Counted from the stretch's first letter, positions 1-7,945 are shown. The stretch is 64,000 nucleotides of DNA from Gillisia marina (GCF_000258765.1 NZ_AJLT01000042.1:1-64000), one strand, 5' to 3'. Made by a program: numbers and translations. The notes: generated by a model not told the origin, from the sequence alone.

Positions 1-588
1 CATTGCAGGTGCAAGGTTGGTGGTATCACTTAAAGGTGAAATTTTATCTCCAAAATAAGCTCCAGATAAAATTGCTCCGGCAGTCATTCCAACCGAAATA
101 TCCAGTGCATTTGCTATTCCAATTAAAGCAATACCAACTGTAGCAGATGTTGTCCAGCTACTTCCTGTAGCAACAGAAATGATAGCACAAATAATAACAC
201 AGGCCGGTAAGAAAATAGTGGGATTTAATATTTGTAAGCCATAATAGATCATGGTGGGAATAATTCCGCTTACCATCCAGGTTCCCGCAAGGGATCCAAC
301 CATCAACAAGATCAGAATCGCGCCGGCAGTACTCTGTACGTTATTGGCAACCTCGTCTATCATGGTGCTGAATTTTACTTTATTCAGAATCCCAACGATT
401 GCCGCAATAGCACCTCCTAATAGAAGAATAAACTGATTTGAACCACTTAGCGCATCATCTCCAAAAACATAAACGTTAAAAGCAAGCATTCCAATTAAAC
501 AAATTACCGGTATAAGTGCTTCCCAAATATTCAGTTCTCTATTTACAATTAGTGGGTCATTTTCTTGGTGATTGGTATTGCCTTCCAT
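1..588 (-). CDS. nhaC: NhaC-family Na+/H+ antiporter, partial (C-terminus lies outside the window)
   Basis: This is the N-terminal 196 codons of an inner-membrane Na+/H+ antiporter of the NhaC family; the frame stays open to base 1, so the rest lies beyond the window. The start is the ATG at 588, after which come a short polar N-terminus (MEGNTNHQEND) and several hydrophobic helices. Diagnostic stretches are GSSWTTSATVGIALIG and GAYFGDKISPLSDTTN, the latter typical of the ion-binding core of NhaC. The family exchanges sodium for protons and supports pH and salt homeostasis, which suits a marine bacterium (inference). The 215 bases between this gene and deoC hold no gene I can support. Confidence 0.88.
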   Translation of the reverse strand, partial: MEGNTNHQENDPLIVNRELNIWEALIPVICLIGMLAFNVYVFGDDALSGSNQFILLLGGAIAAIVGILNKVKFSTMIDEVANNVQSTAGAILILLMVGSLAGTWMVSGIIPTMIYYGLQILNPTIFLPACVIICAIISVATGSSWTTSATVGIALIGIANALDISVGMTAGAILSGAYFGDKISPLSDTTNLAPAM

Positions 589-803
589 TAAGATTTATTT
601 TTCGGTTCGTAATGTTACGATTTTAACACATATTTTGCAACCCAAATATTTTATAGGAATTTTCTGAAGGAGGATAGCTTTTAATTGAGTGACCATAGAG
701 ATAACTAAGGAATACAAAATCTTAGTTTGAAGATTGTAATAGCAGAAGTTTTATTCTGAAGAAAATGATTTTTGAAATCCACGAGCTTAGTGAATATAAA
801 AGT

Positions 804-1464
804 TTACAATAAACTCTTTTCACCATTTAGAATGGCTATTCCAGAGGAGGTACCAATTCGAGCTGCTCCAAGATCTATATATGCCTTTGCAGTTATAAAA
901 TCTCTAATGCCACCCGAGGCTTTGATTCTCATATTTGGAGAGATCACTTTTTTTTATTTCTGAAACTCCTTCTAAAGTAGCACCTTTAGTTCCGAAGCCG
1001 GTTGAGGTTTTTACAAAGTCTGCACCGGCACTTTCTACAATTTTGCTCGCAATACTTATTTCTTCTGAAGAGAGATAACATGTCTCTATAATAACCTTTA
1101 AAAGTTTCCGTCCAATTATATTTTTAATCGATGCGATCTCTGTTTCTACTAAATTTAATTTTCCGGATTTAAGAAGACCAAGGTTCATTACCATATCTAT
1201 TTCATCGGCACCATATGCAACTGCATCTTCTGCTTCATATATTTTAGATCTGGAAGAACTTGTTCCTAATGGAAATCCAATTACCGAGCATATTTTTACA
1301 CTAGAATCTCGCAAGAGCTCTTCAGCTAAATGTATATAGCAACCATTAATACATACCGAGAAGAAATCATGAGTTTTTGCCTCTTCACATAAAGTGAGGA
1401 TATCGTCTATGGTCGCGGTAGATTTAAGTAAGGTGTGATCTATATAAGAATTGATTGGTTTCAT
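804..1464 (-). pseudogene. deoC: Deoxyribose-phosphate aldolase DeoC, frameshifted at an A8 run
   Basis: DeoC cleaves 2-deoxyribose 5-phosphate to glyceraldehyde 3-phosphate and acetaldehyde in deoxynucleoside breakdown. The first frame (from ATG 1464) codes residues 1-173 correctly, including DEIDMVMN (Asp90) and the Schiff-base lysine 152 in VKTSTGF. It then runs into a wrong tail of about 13 residues and stops at 904. The true C-terminus continues in another frame, VISPNMRIKASGGIRDF...ARIGTSSGIAIL, down to a TAA at 804, and carries the second catalytic lysine in KASGG. The switch is at a run of eight A on the minus strand (T8 at 948-955); seven A would restore a 219-residue protein of normal length. 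As written, the product would lack the KASGG lysine and be inactive. Sequencing error is the likeliest cause; see findings. Confidence 0.92.
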
Positions 1465-1559
1465 ATTTTTTATAAAGTTCTAAGATAAAACTTATCCATA
1501 AAAAAATGCCTGTTAGAAAATTCATTCTATCAGACATAATTATAAAAAGTTAAAAACTC

Positions 1560-2777
1560 TTAGTTCGCGCTTATGTTTTGTAGTAAACCAACAGTTTCCA
1601 TACAATCCTTCATCATTTTATAGGTACGTTCAATATCGTTATCCAATCCTATAGAGAATCTAATAAGCCCATCTGAGAGCCCCATTTCTAGTTGCTCTTG
1701 TACAGGTATTTCAGAAGAAGTAGATGTTCCTGGTGCACTGAACAAAGTTTTATAAAAACCTAAGCTCACTGCCAAGTATCCAAGATTTCGTTCTTGCATT
1801 AATTCCATCAATTCATTGGCCTTATCCAAACTCCCCACATCTATGGTAAGCATTCCTCCAAATCCGTAATCTTCATTCATCATAGACTTAAATAATTCAT
1901 GACTTGGGTGAGAAGGTAAACCCGGATACACCGTTCTAAAGCCATCTTTCTCAAATTTTTCAGCTAAGAACATGGCATTTTTACTGTGTTGTTTCATACG
2001 AATGTGCAAGGTTCTCATGTTCTTTAAAATAGAGGCAGCTCGTAAACTATCCATCGTTGGCCCTAACAACATATTTGCTCCATCTATCACACTGCGCAAC
2101 GAGTTGATGAATTCTTGGGTTCCACAAGTAACTCCACCTACGGTATCGCTACTTCCGTTTATAAATTTTGTCAAGCTGTGAATTACCACATCTGCTCCCA
2201 ATTCGGTTGGAGTGATAGAAAGTGGAGAAAAGGTGTTATCTACTACCAGAGTTAGTCCGTGTTTCTTTGCAATCTTTGAAAGCCCTGCAATATCTGCCAC
2301 TTCCAGTAATGGATTACTTACCGACTCGCAGTATAAAACCTTAGTGTTTGGTATGATAGCTGCTTCTACCGTTTCTAGTTTTGTAATATCCACAAAACTA
2401 GTCTGGATATTTAATCTTGGCGCAAAATTCTTAAGAAACGCATAAGTTCCCCCATATATAGTTCTACTGGAAACAATATGATCATCTGCTTTGCAAAGTT
2501 GTAAAAGAGCAGCAGTAATAGCGCCCATTCCGGAGGCTGCTACGTTTGCAGTTTCGGTTCCTTCCATGGCAGCTAAGGCTTCCCCTAAATATAGATTAGA
2601 AGGTGTAGAATGTCTTGAATATAAATAGCAACCATCTTGATTTCCTTCAAAGGTATCAAACATGGTTTTTGCAGAAAGAAAAGTGTATGTGGAAGAATCG
2701 GAAATTGAAGGATTTACTCCTCCAAATTCACCAAAATATTGAAGGTCTTGAATATGATTTGCTGGTTTGTATTTCAT
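1560..2777 (-). CDS. Cys/Met metabolism PLP-dependent lyase (methionine gamma-lyase / cystathionine gamma-lyase type)
   Basis: This 405-residue enzyme belongs to the Cys/Met metabolism PLP family (fold type I), whose members act on methionine, cystathionine or O-acylhomoserine in the cytoplasm. Visible family residues are YSR at 53-55 (phosphate contacts from the neighbouring subunit), VVDNTFSPL with Asp180, and the PLP lysine 204 in HSLTKF. The position that is Cys116 in Pseudomonas-type methionine gamma-lyases (YGC-T) is Gly here (TIYGGTYAF), as in cystathionine synthases and lyases, so I do not assign a substrate. It is divergent from an Lrp/AsnC regulator 159 bases away, which suggests amino-acid-responsive control and a catabolic role. 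Start is the ATG at 2777. Confidence 0.85.
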   Translation of the reverse strand: MKYKPANHIQDLQYFGEFGGVNPSISDSSTYTFLSAKTMFDTFEGNQDGCYLYSRHSTPSNLYLGEALAAMEGTETANVAASGMGAITAALLQLCKADDHIVSSRTIYGGTYAFLKNFAPRLNIQTSFVDITKLETVEAAIIPNTKVLYCESVSNPLLEVADIAGLSKIAKKHGLTLVVDNTFSPLSITPTELGADVVIHSLTKFINGSSDTVGGVTCGTQEFINSLRSVIDGANMLLGPTMDSLRAASILKNMRTLHIRMKQHSKNAMFLAEKFEKDGFRTVYPGLPSHPSHELFKSMMNEDYGFGGMLTIDVGSLDKANELMELMQERNLGYLAVSLGFYKTLFSAPGTSTSSEIPVQEQLEMGLSDGLIRFSIGLDNDIERTYKMMKDCMETVGLLQNISAN

Positions 2778-2851
2778 GATAGCTGTGTTGTTAGATTTAT
2801 ATAAAACTAATGTATAGTAGAATATTAGTCAATGCAACACATTAAATTCAG

Positions 2852-2906
2852 TTTTTATAACTATAAAAAATCACCTATTTAGAATAATAATTTAAATTTT
2901 ATTATT
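2852..2906. promoter_or_regulatory. Two AT-rich palindromes between the PLP lyase and the Lrp regulator; candidate operators
   Basis: In the 159-base divergent intergenic region lie two perfect inverted repeats: arms TTTTTATA/TATAAAAA around AC at 2852-2869, and arms AATAATAA/TTATTATT around an 8-base TTTAAATT centre at 2883-2906. Lrp/AsnC proteins bind AT-rich dyads and usually control themselves and a neighbouring gene. That these are the sites is inference from position and symmetry; very AT-rich DNA yields some palindromes by chance. Confidence 0.45.
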
Positions 2907-2936
2907 TTCAGCTTTTAAAACCGAAAATTTTTCAGC

Positions 2937-3395
2937 ATGGCCTTAGATAATATCGATAAAAAGATCCTTCAAAAACTGCAAAGCGATAGCAAGATTACCA
3001 ATAAGAAGTTGTCTACAGAATTAAACCTTTCCGTTACTGCTATTTTCGAGCGTATAAAAAGATTGGAGCGCAATAATGTAATTAGTGGTTATGTGGCATT
3101 GGTAAAACCGGAACAGGTAGAAAAATCATTTATGGTTTTTTGCCAGATAAAATTGGTGCAGCACTCTAAAACTTATGTCATTAAATTTGAAGATGAGGTC
3201 GCGAAATTACAGGAGGTATTGGAATGCTATCATGTAAGTGGGGAATACGATTATATTTTGAAAATTCTAGTTAAGGATATGGAAGCTTACAGAGAGTTCC
3301 TTTTAAATAAACTTACCAATCTGGAACATATAGGTAGCACCCAAAGCACATTTATCATTAGTCCGGTGAAAAGCACCACGGCCATTGCTTTATAA
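2937..3395 (+). CDS. Lrp/AsnC family transcriptional regulator
   Basis: This 152-residue protein has the Lrp/AsnC layout: an N-terminal helix-turn-helix (LDNIDKKILQKLQSDSKITN, then KLSTELNLSVTAIFERIKRLE, residues 3-45) and a C-terminal ligand-binding RAM domain containing VLECYHVSGEYDYILKILV. Such proteins bind DNA as dimers or octamers and sense amino acids. The gene is divergent from a Cys/Met PLP lyase and two AT palindromes sit between them, so local control of that lyase is the natural guess. It is not co-transcribed in any obvious way with lpd, which has its own -7 element. Start is the ATG at 2937; the following residues match the family N-terminus. Confidence 0.9.
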   Translation: MALDNIDKKILQKLQSDSKITNKKLSTELNLSVTAIFERIKRLERNNVISGYVALVKPEQVEKSFMVFCQIKLVQHSKTYVIKFEDEVAKLQEVLECYHVSGEYDYILKILVKDMEAYREFLLNKLTNLEHIGSTQSTFIISPVKSTTAIAL

Positions 3396-3451
3396 GAGCT
3401 AGAATTCCGAAAACCGCATATTTCCAGATTGGTCATTGCGCAGAATAGTCG

Positions 3452-3459
3452 TAGTTTTG
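3452..3459 (+). promoter_or_regulatory. Bacteroidota -7 element (TAGTTTTG) for lpd
   Basis: TAGTTTTG matches the Bacteroidota housekeeping -7 consensus TAnnTTTG and lies 35 bases before the ATG at 3495. It lies downstream of an alternative in-frame start at 3429, and so argues that translation begins at 3495. Confidence 0.5.
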
Positions 3460-3494
3460 TAATCGATTTTTACCAAAACATTAAAAACATATTT

Positions 3495-4898
3495 ATGAGT
3501 ACATATGATGTAGTAATAATTGGATCTGGGCCCGGAGGTTACGTGGCTGCCATACGCTGCGCACAATTAGGAATGAAAACTGCGATCATTGAGAAATATT
3601 CCACTTTAGGAGGAACTTGCTTAAATGTAGGTTGTATCCCAAGTAAAGCATTATTGGATTCTTCGCACCATTACGATGATGCTGTGAAGCATTTTGAAGA
3701 GCATGGAATTGAGATCTCTGGAGAAGTAAAGGTGAATTTAGAGCAAATGATGAGTAGAAAATCTTCTGTGGTTTCTCAGACGTGCGACGGAGTTAAATAC
3801 CTGATGGATAAAAATAAGATCGATGTTTTTGAAGGGGTTGGTTCTTTTAAAGATGCTTCTCATATATTGGTAGATAAAACTGAAGGTGGCCAAGAAACCT
3901 TAGAAGCAAAACATACTATTATTGCTACAGGATCTAAGCCTTCTAATTTGCCATTTATCAACTTAGATAAAGAGCGTATAATTACTTCTACTGAAGCTTT
4001 GAAGCTGAAGGAAATTCCAAAACACATGGTTGTTATTGGAGGTGGAGTAATAGGTTTGGAATTAGGGCAAGTTTATAAAAGACTTGGATCTGAAGTGACC
4101 GTTGTTGAATTTATGGATAGAATTATCCCAACAATGGATTCGGCTCTTTCTAAAGAACTTAATAAAGTGCTTAAGAAGCAGGGAATGAAGATCAATGCGA
4201 GCCATAAAGTGAAATCTGTAGAGCGTAATGGCGATGAGATCACTATTAAGGCAGATGATAAGAAAGGAAACGAAGTGGAATTCAAAGCAGATTATTGCTT
4301 GGTTTCTGTGGGCCGTAGACCCTTTACAGATGGTTTAAATGTGGAAGCTGCAGGTGTGAAAATGGGAGAACGCGGAATGATAGCCGTGAACGATCATTTA
4401 CAAACCAATGTGAAGAATATTTATGCAATTGGAGATGTTGTTCGTGGTGCTATGCTAGCGCACAAAGCGGAAGAAGAAGGAACTATGGTTGCTGAATTGA
4501 TCGCGGGACAAAAGCCACATATTAATTATAATTTAATTCCCGGTGTTGTTTATACATGGCCGGAAGTTTCTGCAGTTGGTAAAACTGAAGAGGAATTAAA
4601 GGAAGCAGGAGTAGATTATAAAGAAGGAAAATTTCCGATGAGAGCATTAGGAAGATCTCGTGCTAGTGGAGATACCGATGGATTTGTGAAGATCTTAACC
4701 GATGCCAAAACCGATGAAGTGTTAGGAGTACATATGATTGGAGCTCGTGTTGCCGATCTTATTACTGAAGCGGTCACAGCAATGGAGTTTAGAGCTTCTG
4801 CTGAAGACATTGCAAGAATGAGTCATGCACATCCAACCTATGCAGAAGCAATGAAGGAAGCAGCACTTGCGGCTAACGATCGCGCAATGCATATCTAA
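3495..4898 (+). CDS. lpd: Dihydrolipoyl dehydrogenase (E3)
   Basis: This 467-residue flavoprotein is the E3 subunit that reoxidises dihydrolipoamide in the pyruvate and 2-oxoglutarate dehydrogenase and glycine cleavage complexes, passing electrons to NAD+. The FAD motif GSGPGG is at 10-15, the redox disulfide in GGTCLNVGCIPSK uses Cys42 and Cys47, a second dinucleotide fold starts at VVIGGGVIGLELG, and the C-terminal His446-Glu451 dyad is in HAHPTYAE. I start at ATG 3495 (MSTYDVVIIG); the frame is open further upstream, but those 22 residues are not family-like and precede the -7 element. It stands alone, ended by a terminator; its partner E1/E2 genes are not in the window. Confidence 0.95.
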   Translation: MSTYDVVIIGSGPGGYVAAIRCAQLGMKTAIIEKYSTLGGTCLNVGCIPSKALLDSSHHYDDAVKHFEEHGIEISGEVKVNLEQMMSRKSSVVSQTCDGVKYLMDKNKIDVFEGVGSFKDASHILVDKTEGGQETLEAKHTIIATGSKPSNLPFINLDKERIITSTEALKLKEIPKHMVVIGGGVIGLELGQVYKRLGSEVTVVEFMDRIIPTMDSALSKELNKVLKKQGMKINASHKVKSVERNGDEITIKADDKKGNEVEFKADYCLVSVGRRPFTDGLNVEAAGVKMGERGMIAVNDHLQTNVKNIYAIGDVVRGAMLAHKAEEEGTMVAELIAGQKPHINYNLIPGVVYTWPEVSAVGKTEEELKEAGVDYKEGKFPMRALGRSRASGDTDGFVKILTDAKTDEVLGVHMIGARVADLITEAVTAMEFRASAEDIARMSHAHPTYAEAMKEAALAANDRAMHI

Positions 4899-4924
4899 GG
4901 AGGTCTTAGACCCATTTTAAAATA

Positions 4925-4961
4925 AAAAATTCCCATCGGTTTTAGACCTTTGGGGATTTTT
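4925..4961 (+). terminator. Rho-independent terminator after lpd
   Basis: AAAAATTCCCA and TGGGGATTTTT form an 11-pair stem (one G-T wobble) around a 15-base loop, ending in a T run, 26 bases after the lpd stop. Confidence 0.8.
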
Positions 4962-4986
4962 CTATTATATATTGACATACTTCAAT

Positions 4987-5192
4987 TGTCACACTGAGCT
5001 TGTCGAAGTGTGCTTTGTTACTGTAAAGAGGCTTCGACAAGCTCAGCCTGACATTTTTCTTTTTATAGATATTTTTAGTATTTAATTTTTGTCACACGAG
5101 CTTGTGTTGTCACACTGAGCTTGTCGAAGTGTGCTTATAATTGGAAGTGGGTTTAAATATTCTAAAGAGTCTTCGACAGGCTCAGACTGACA
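4987..5192. repeat. Two tandem units of an inverted intergenic repeat (core CACTGAGCTTGTCGAAG)
   Basis: Unit 1 has a left arm at 4987-5008 and a right arm at 5032-5053 that is its reverse complement at 20 of 22 positions. Unit 2 has the identical left arm at 5108-5129 and a right arm at 5171-5192 matching at 19 of 22. A clipped copy (GTCACACGAGCTTGTG) lies at 5091-5106. Each unit can fold into a long hairpin with an AT-rich loop. No gene is visible here. Such dispersed palindromic units resemble REP-type elements; no transposase for them is present in the window. Confidence 0.8.
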
Positions 5193-5216
5193 TTATCAGG
5201 AAAGACAAACCCCGTC

Positions 5217-5295
5217 ATCCTGAATTTATTTCAGGATCTTGTGCTGTGCAGAAGTTCAAATCTGGATAGAAGCTGAAACTCCCGAAGCGTCGGGA
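5217..5295. repeat. Short hairpin repeats in the lpd-downstream gene-free stretch
   Basis: A stem ATCCTGAA/TTCAGGAT with loop TTTAT occupies 5217-5237 and is a variant of hairpins at 15265-15285 and 60927-60987. A second, unrelated hairpin TCCCGA-AGCG-TCGGGA lies at 5280-5295. Together with the units at 4987-5192 these fill most of the 499 bases (4899-5397) that carry no gene; 5296-5397 shows only the AT-rich leader of the small basic protein. Confidence 0.7.
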
Positions 5296-5397
5296 CAACT
5301 TGACAATCTTTTAAAAAATGATGACTTCAGAAATTTGTGGTACAACCTATTAAAACTTTCCATACTTTTAAGGTATAATTCTTAATAAAAAGAAATC

Positions 5398-5505
5398 ATG
5401 GCTAAAGAAAAATCCCCTTCAAAAAATTCAGCAAAGAAAGAACCTGTGTTGAGTTTAAAAGAGAAGCGTGCTGCTAAAGCTGCTAAGAAGAAAAACAAAA
5501 GTTAA
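5398..5505 (+). CDS. Small lysine-rich basic protein (35 aa), unknown function
   Basis: An ATG at 5398 opens a 35-residue frame beginning MAKEKSPSKNSAKKEP and ending LKEKRAAKAAKKKNKS, then TAA. More than a third of residues are Lys or Arg, with Ala-Lys repeats and no hydrophobic stretch. I recognise no family with certainty, although very short Lys/Ala-rich proteins with an LKEKRA segment occur in Flavobacteriaceae (recollection, not checked). The charge suggests nucleic-acid or ribosome binding, which is inference only. It follows 0.5 kb of repeats and converges on the aldose epimerase gene with a 10-base gap. A chance frame of this length is possible; codon content and the sharp start argue against that. 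Confidence 0.6.
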   Translation: MAKEKSPSKNSAKKEPVLSLKEKRAAKAAKKKNKS

Positions 5506-5515
5506 AAGATAAATT

Positions 5516-6403
5516 TTAAGCTATCTCGATGGTGTAGGTAGCGTGAAAACTTTGAGTAGGCATTAATTTATTAATGCCTTTTTTTGTTTTAAAATTCTGA
5601 TCGGTATCTTCCAGATCTGCGATTCCTAACCAAGGTTCTATGCACACATAAGGTGCATTGGGTTTCGCCCAAATCCCTAAATTTTCAAAATCAGAATAGT
5701 CTAGGCTTAAAATCTTTCCGGTATGCTTACTATTCAGACTCACTTTTTTAGAAGGGATATTTTGGAAGATCAATGCATCATTATCAAAAAGGTCCTTTTT
5801 TAAATGGATCTTATTTTCATCTTGAAGCACTGTTTCTGAAACATTAGTGATTAAGCCATCCTTAGATAAAACTGCTGTTTCTAAATCCATTTTTTGGTCA
5901 AATTCCAGATAGCAATCTTCATAGGTTTCCCCAGGGAAAAGAGGCGCATTAAAAGCCGGATGCCCACCAATGGAAAAATAAATTTCCTTGGTATCCAGAT
6001 TGAAAACTTGATGTTTTACCGCTAATGATTTTCCTTTTAAAGTAAAACTGATCTCTACTTCAAATTTAAAAGGATAAACTTTTAAAGTATCATTTGAATA
6101 TTTCAGACTAAAAGCTAATCGATCGCTAGCTTTGCTCTTTAGAATTACAGCCTCATTATTTCTAAAAAAGCCATGTTTAGGCATGTGAAAAGTGTTTCCT
6201 TCAAAAATGTAAGTATCATTTTTGAGTGCACCAATAATCGGGAATAGATTAGGAGCATGGCTTTCCCAAAATGCAGGATCGCCTTGCCAGATATGTTCGG
6301 TTCCGGTTAAGTTGTTTGTAATACTACAAAGTTCTGCACCTATAGATTTGATGCCTACACTTAATAATTCGTTCTCCAACCTATGTATTGCCACATTTTT
6401 CAT
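5516..6403 (-). CDS. Aldose 1-epimerase (mutarotase) family protein
   Basis: This 295-residue protein belongs to the galactose-mutarotase-like superfamily, LacX/YeaD-like branch, which interconverts alpha and beta anomers of sugars or sugar phosphates. Recognisable parts are GAELCSITN near the N-terminus, the strand HAPNLFPIIGALKNDTY, MPKHGFFRN with the first conserved His, GGHPAFNAPL with the second, and CIEPWLGIAD with the catalytic Glu near the C-terminus. No signal peptide, so it is cytoplasmic. It lies 28 bases after the helicase gene on the same strand but has no functional link to it that I can see. The sugar acted on cannot be told from sequence. Confidence 0.85.
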   Translation of the reverse strand: MKNVAIHRLENELLSVGIKSIGAELCSITNNLTGTEHIWQGDPAFWESHAPNLFPIIGALKNDTYIFEGNTFHMPKHGFFRNNEAVILKSKASDRLAFSLKYSNDTLKVYPFKFEVEISFTLKGKSLAVKHQVFNLDTKEIYFSIGGHPAFNAPLFPGETYEDCYLEFDQKMDLETAVLSKDGLITNVSETVLQDENKIHLKKDLFDNDALIFQNIPSKKVSLNSKHTGKILSLDYSDFENLGIWAKPNAPYVCIEPWLGIADLEDTDQNFKTKKGINKLMPTQSFHATYTIEIA

Positions 6404-6431
6404 ATAATCGAATTATCAAGTTTAGGAAAAA

Positions 6432-7781
6432 CTATTTTTTATGGCGTCTATTTGCACCTTTATCTCCTCGAGTTTGAGGCTTTTTATATTTTTTAGCAAT
6501 CTCCCGCCTGTATGATCCTCCTAAATTTTCCTTGCTGTTTTTCTCACTTTTTTCATGAAAAGCAGGTCCCGGTGCATCTTCATCACGTCTTTTCTGCGGA
6601 TTGTTTATCTCAAAAACTTTTGGTTGCTCCTCTGGGATAAGCACCGTAGAGATTTCTATGTTTTCCGGCAACTCGAATTGAGGCACCTTCATATTCATAA
6701 GATTTTCAATCTTCTCTAAATTGTCCTCTTCTTTTTCAGTAGTTAAAAGAAAAGAGATCCCTTCTTTTTCTGCACGCCCGGTTCTACCAATTCGGTGCAT
6801 ATAATTTTCAGGATATTCCGGAGTGTCAAAATTAATTACGTGAGACACATTTTCTATATCCAATCCACGAGCCATCACATCTGTAGCAACGAGTATTCTA
6901 CTAAAGCCCTCTCCAAATTGCTTGATACTTCGCAGTCTATAATTTTGAGATTTATTAGAGTGAATCACCGTACATTCATCTTGGAATTCTTCAGCTAAAC
7001 TTTCAAAAAGCCTGTCTGCTAAACGCTTATAGGCAACAAAAATTAGTACTTTGGTATAGGTTTCTTTATCCTTTAAGAGATCTCTCAGGAAGTTAACCTT
7101 CGTATGAAAATTCGGAATTTTATAACCTCTTTGCTCTATATTGTCAAGGGGAGTTCCACTAATTGCAACAGATATTTTTACTGGTTGTTTAAAGCTGATA
7201 TCTATAATTTCTTCCACAGCTTCAGTCATCGTTGCAGAGAACATAATATTCTGCCTATTCTGCGGAAGCAATTCAATGATGTTGTTAATCTGAAATCTAA
7301 AACCCAAATCCAACATTACATCTACTTCATCTATCACTAATTTCTGAATAGATTTCATTTGTACTGCACGGCGTAAAATAAGATCGTACAACCTTCCGGG
7401 AGTAGCAACTATAATATCCAATCCCTGAAGCAAATCGGAATGTTGCGTGTTTATATTTGTTCCTCCATAAATCCCTGTACTGCGGGTATTCATGTAGGCA
7501 GTTAATTTTTCAATTTCTTCACGTACCTGCACTACCAATTCTCGGGTTGGTACTAAAACTAAAACTCTTGGATTTTTTTGTTCAGAATACTTAAGCATTC
7601 TAAGAATAGGCAACATATAAGCAAATGTTTTTCCTGTTCCCGTTTGCGCAATCCCAACTACATCTTTCCCGGACATGATTGAAGAAAATGCCTGTTCTTG
7701 GATAGGTGTAGGCGTGTCGAATTTTAAATCTTCTAACGCGTTTAAAAGAGGAGTATTTAAATTAAGATCCTGAAAAGTCAC
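6432..7781 (-). CDS. DEAD-box RNA helicase with a DEVD motif II
   Basis: This 449-residue protein is a DEAD-box ATP-dependent RNA helicase, probably acting in ribosome assembly or RNA decay. The motifs are in order: Q motif (FDTPTPIQEQA), motif I AQTGTGKT at 45-52, Ia PTRELVVQ, Ib TPGRLYD, motif II DEVD at 151-154, motif III SAT at 182-184, and HRIGRTGR. The C-terminal 80 residues are a basic, low-complexity tail (YKKPQTRGDKGANRRHKK at the end), typical of RNA-binding extensions. Motif II is DEVD, not DEAD; the Asp-Glu pair that holds Mg-ATP is kept, so activity is expected. The start is a GTG at 7781; no in-frame ATG lies just upstream, and a CAAAGATA -7 element sits 22 bases before it. Confidence 0.92.
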   Translation of the reverse strand: MTFQDLNLNTPLLNALEDLKFDTPTPIQEQAFSSIMSGKDVVGIAQTGTGKTFAYMLPILRMLKYSEQKNPRVLVLVPTRELVVQVREEIEKLTAYMNTRSTGIYGGTNINTQHSDLLQGLDIIVATPGRLYDLILRRAVQMKSIQKLVIDEVDVMLDLGFRFQINNIIELLPQNRQNIMFSATMTEAVEEIIDISFKQPVKISVAISGTPLDNIEQRGYKIPNFHTKVNFLRDLLKDKETYTKVLIFVAYKRLADRLFESLAEEFQDECTVIHSNKSQNYRLRSIKQFGEGFSRILVATDVMARGLDIENVSHVINFDTPEYPENYMHRIGRTGRAEKEGISFLLTTEKEEDNLEKIENLMNMKVPQFELPENIEISTVLIPEEQPKVFEINNPQKRRDEDAPGPAFHEKSEKNSKENLGGSYRREIAKKYKKPQTRGDKGANRRHKK

Positions 7782-7803
7782 TTGAGTTTGTTTTAATTAG
7801 CTG

Positions 7804-7811
7804 CAAAGATA
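7804..7811 (-). promoter_or_regulatory. Bacteroidota -7 element (TATCTTTG on minus strand) for the helicase
   Basis: On the minus strand this reads TATCTTTG, an exact TAnnTTTG match, 22 bases before the GTG start at 7781. I see no clear -33 TTTG. Confidence 0.45.
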
Positions 7812-7917
7812 TGTTTTGCAACTAAGGAATAAGATAAAAAACTTATGGAAATAGCCATAACGGATAATAAACAGATTTTTAACGCAATTCATTTTTAAAG
7901 GTTCCCGATAATTTAGG

Positions 7918-7925
7918 TATTTTTG
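7918..7925 (+). promoter_or_regulatory. Bacteroidota -7 element (TATTTTTG) for the FMN reductase / pabB transcript
   Basis: TATTTTTG matches TAnnTTTG and lies 20 bases before the ATG at 7946. It is divergent from the helicase promoter about 110 bases away. Confidence 0.45.
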
Positions 7926-7945
7926 AGAATCTTGAAATACCCATT

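Noticed and set aside
589-803. Possible gene between nhaC and deoC
   Set aside because: Only short frames without a family match; the tail of deoC ends at 804 and nothing else is supported.
948-955. Programmed ribosomal frameshift in deoC
   Set aside because: DeoC families do not use recoding, and ten other genes in the window have equally simple one-base breaks; kept only as a minor alternative.
2778-2936. SAM-type riboswitch upstream of the Met/Cys enzyme
   Set aside because: The leader is short and AT-rich with no conserved stem set; only palindromes are visible.
3429-3494. Longer N-terminus for Lpd
   Set aside because: The extra 22 residues are unlike any Lpd start and lie upstream of the -7 element at 3452-3459.
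4987-5192. Repeated 22-base sequence resembling CRISPR repeats
   Set aside because: Only two copies in the same orientation, each with its own inverted partner and unequal spacing; no spacers of constant size and no cas genes.
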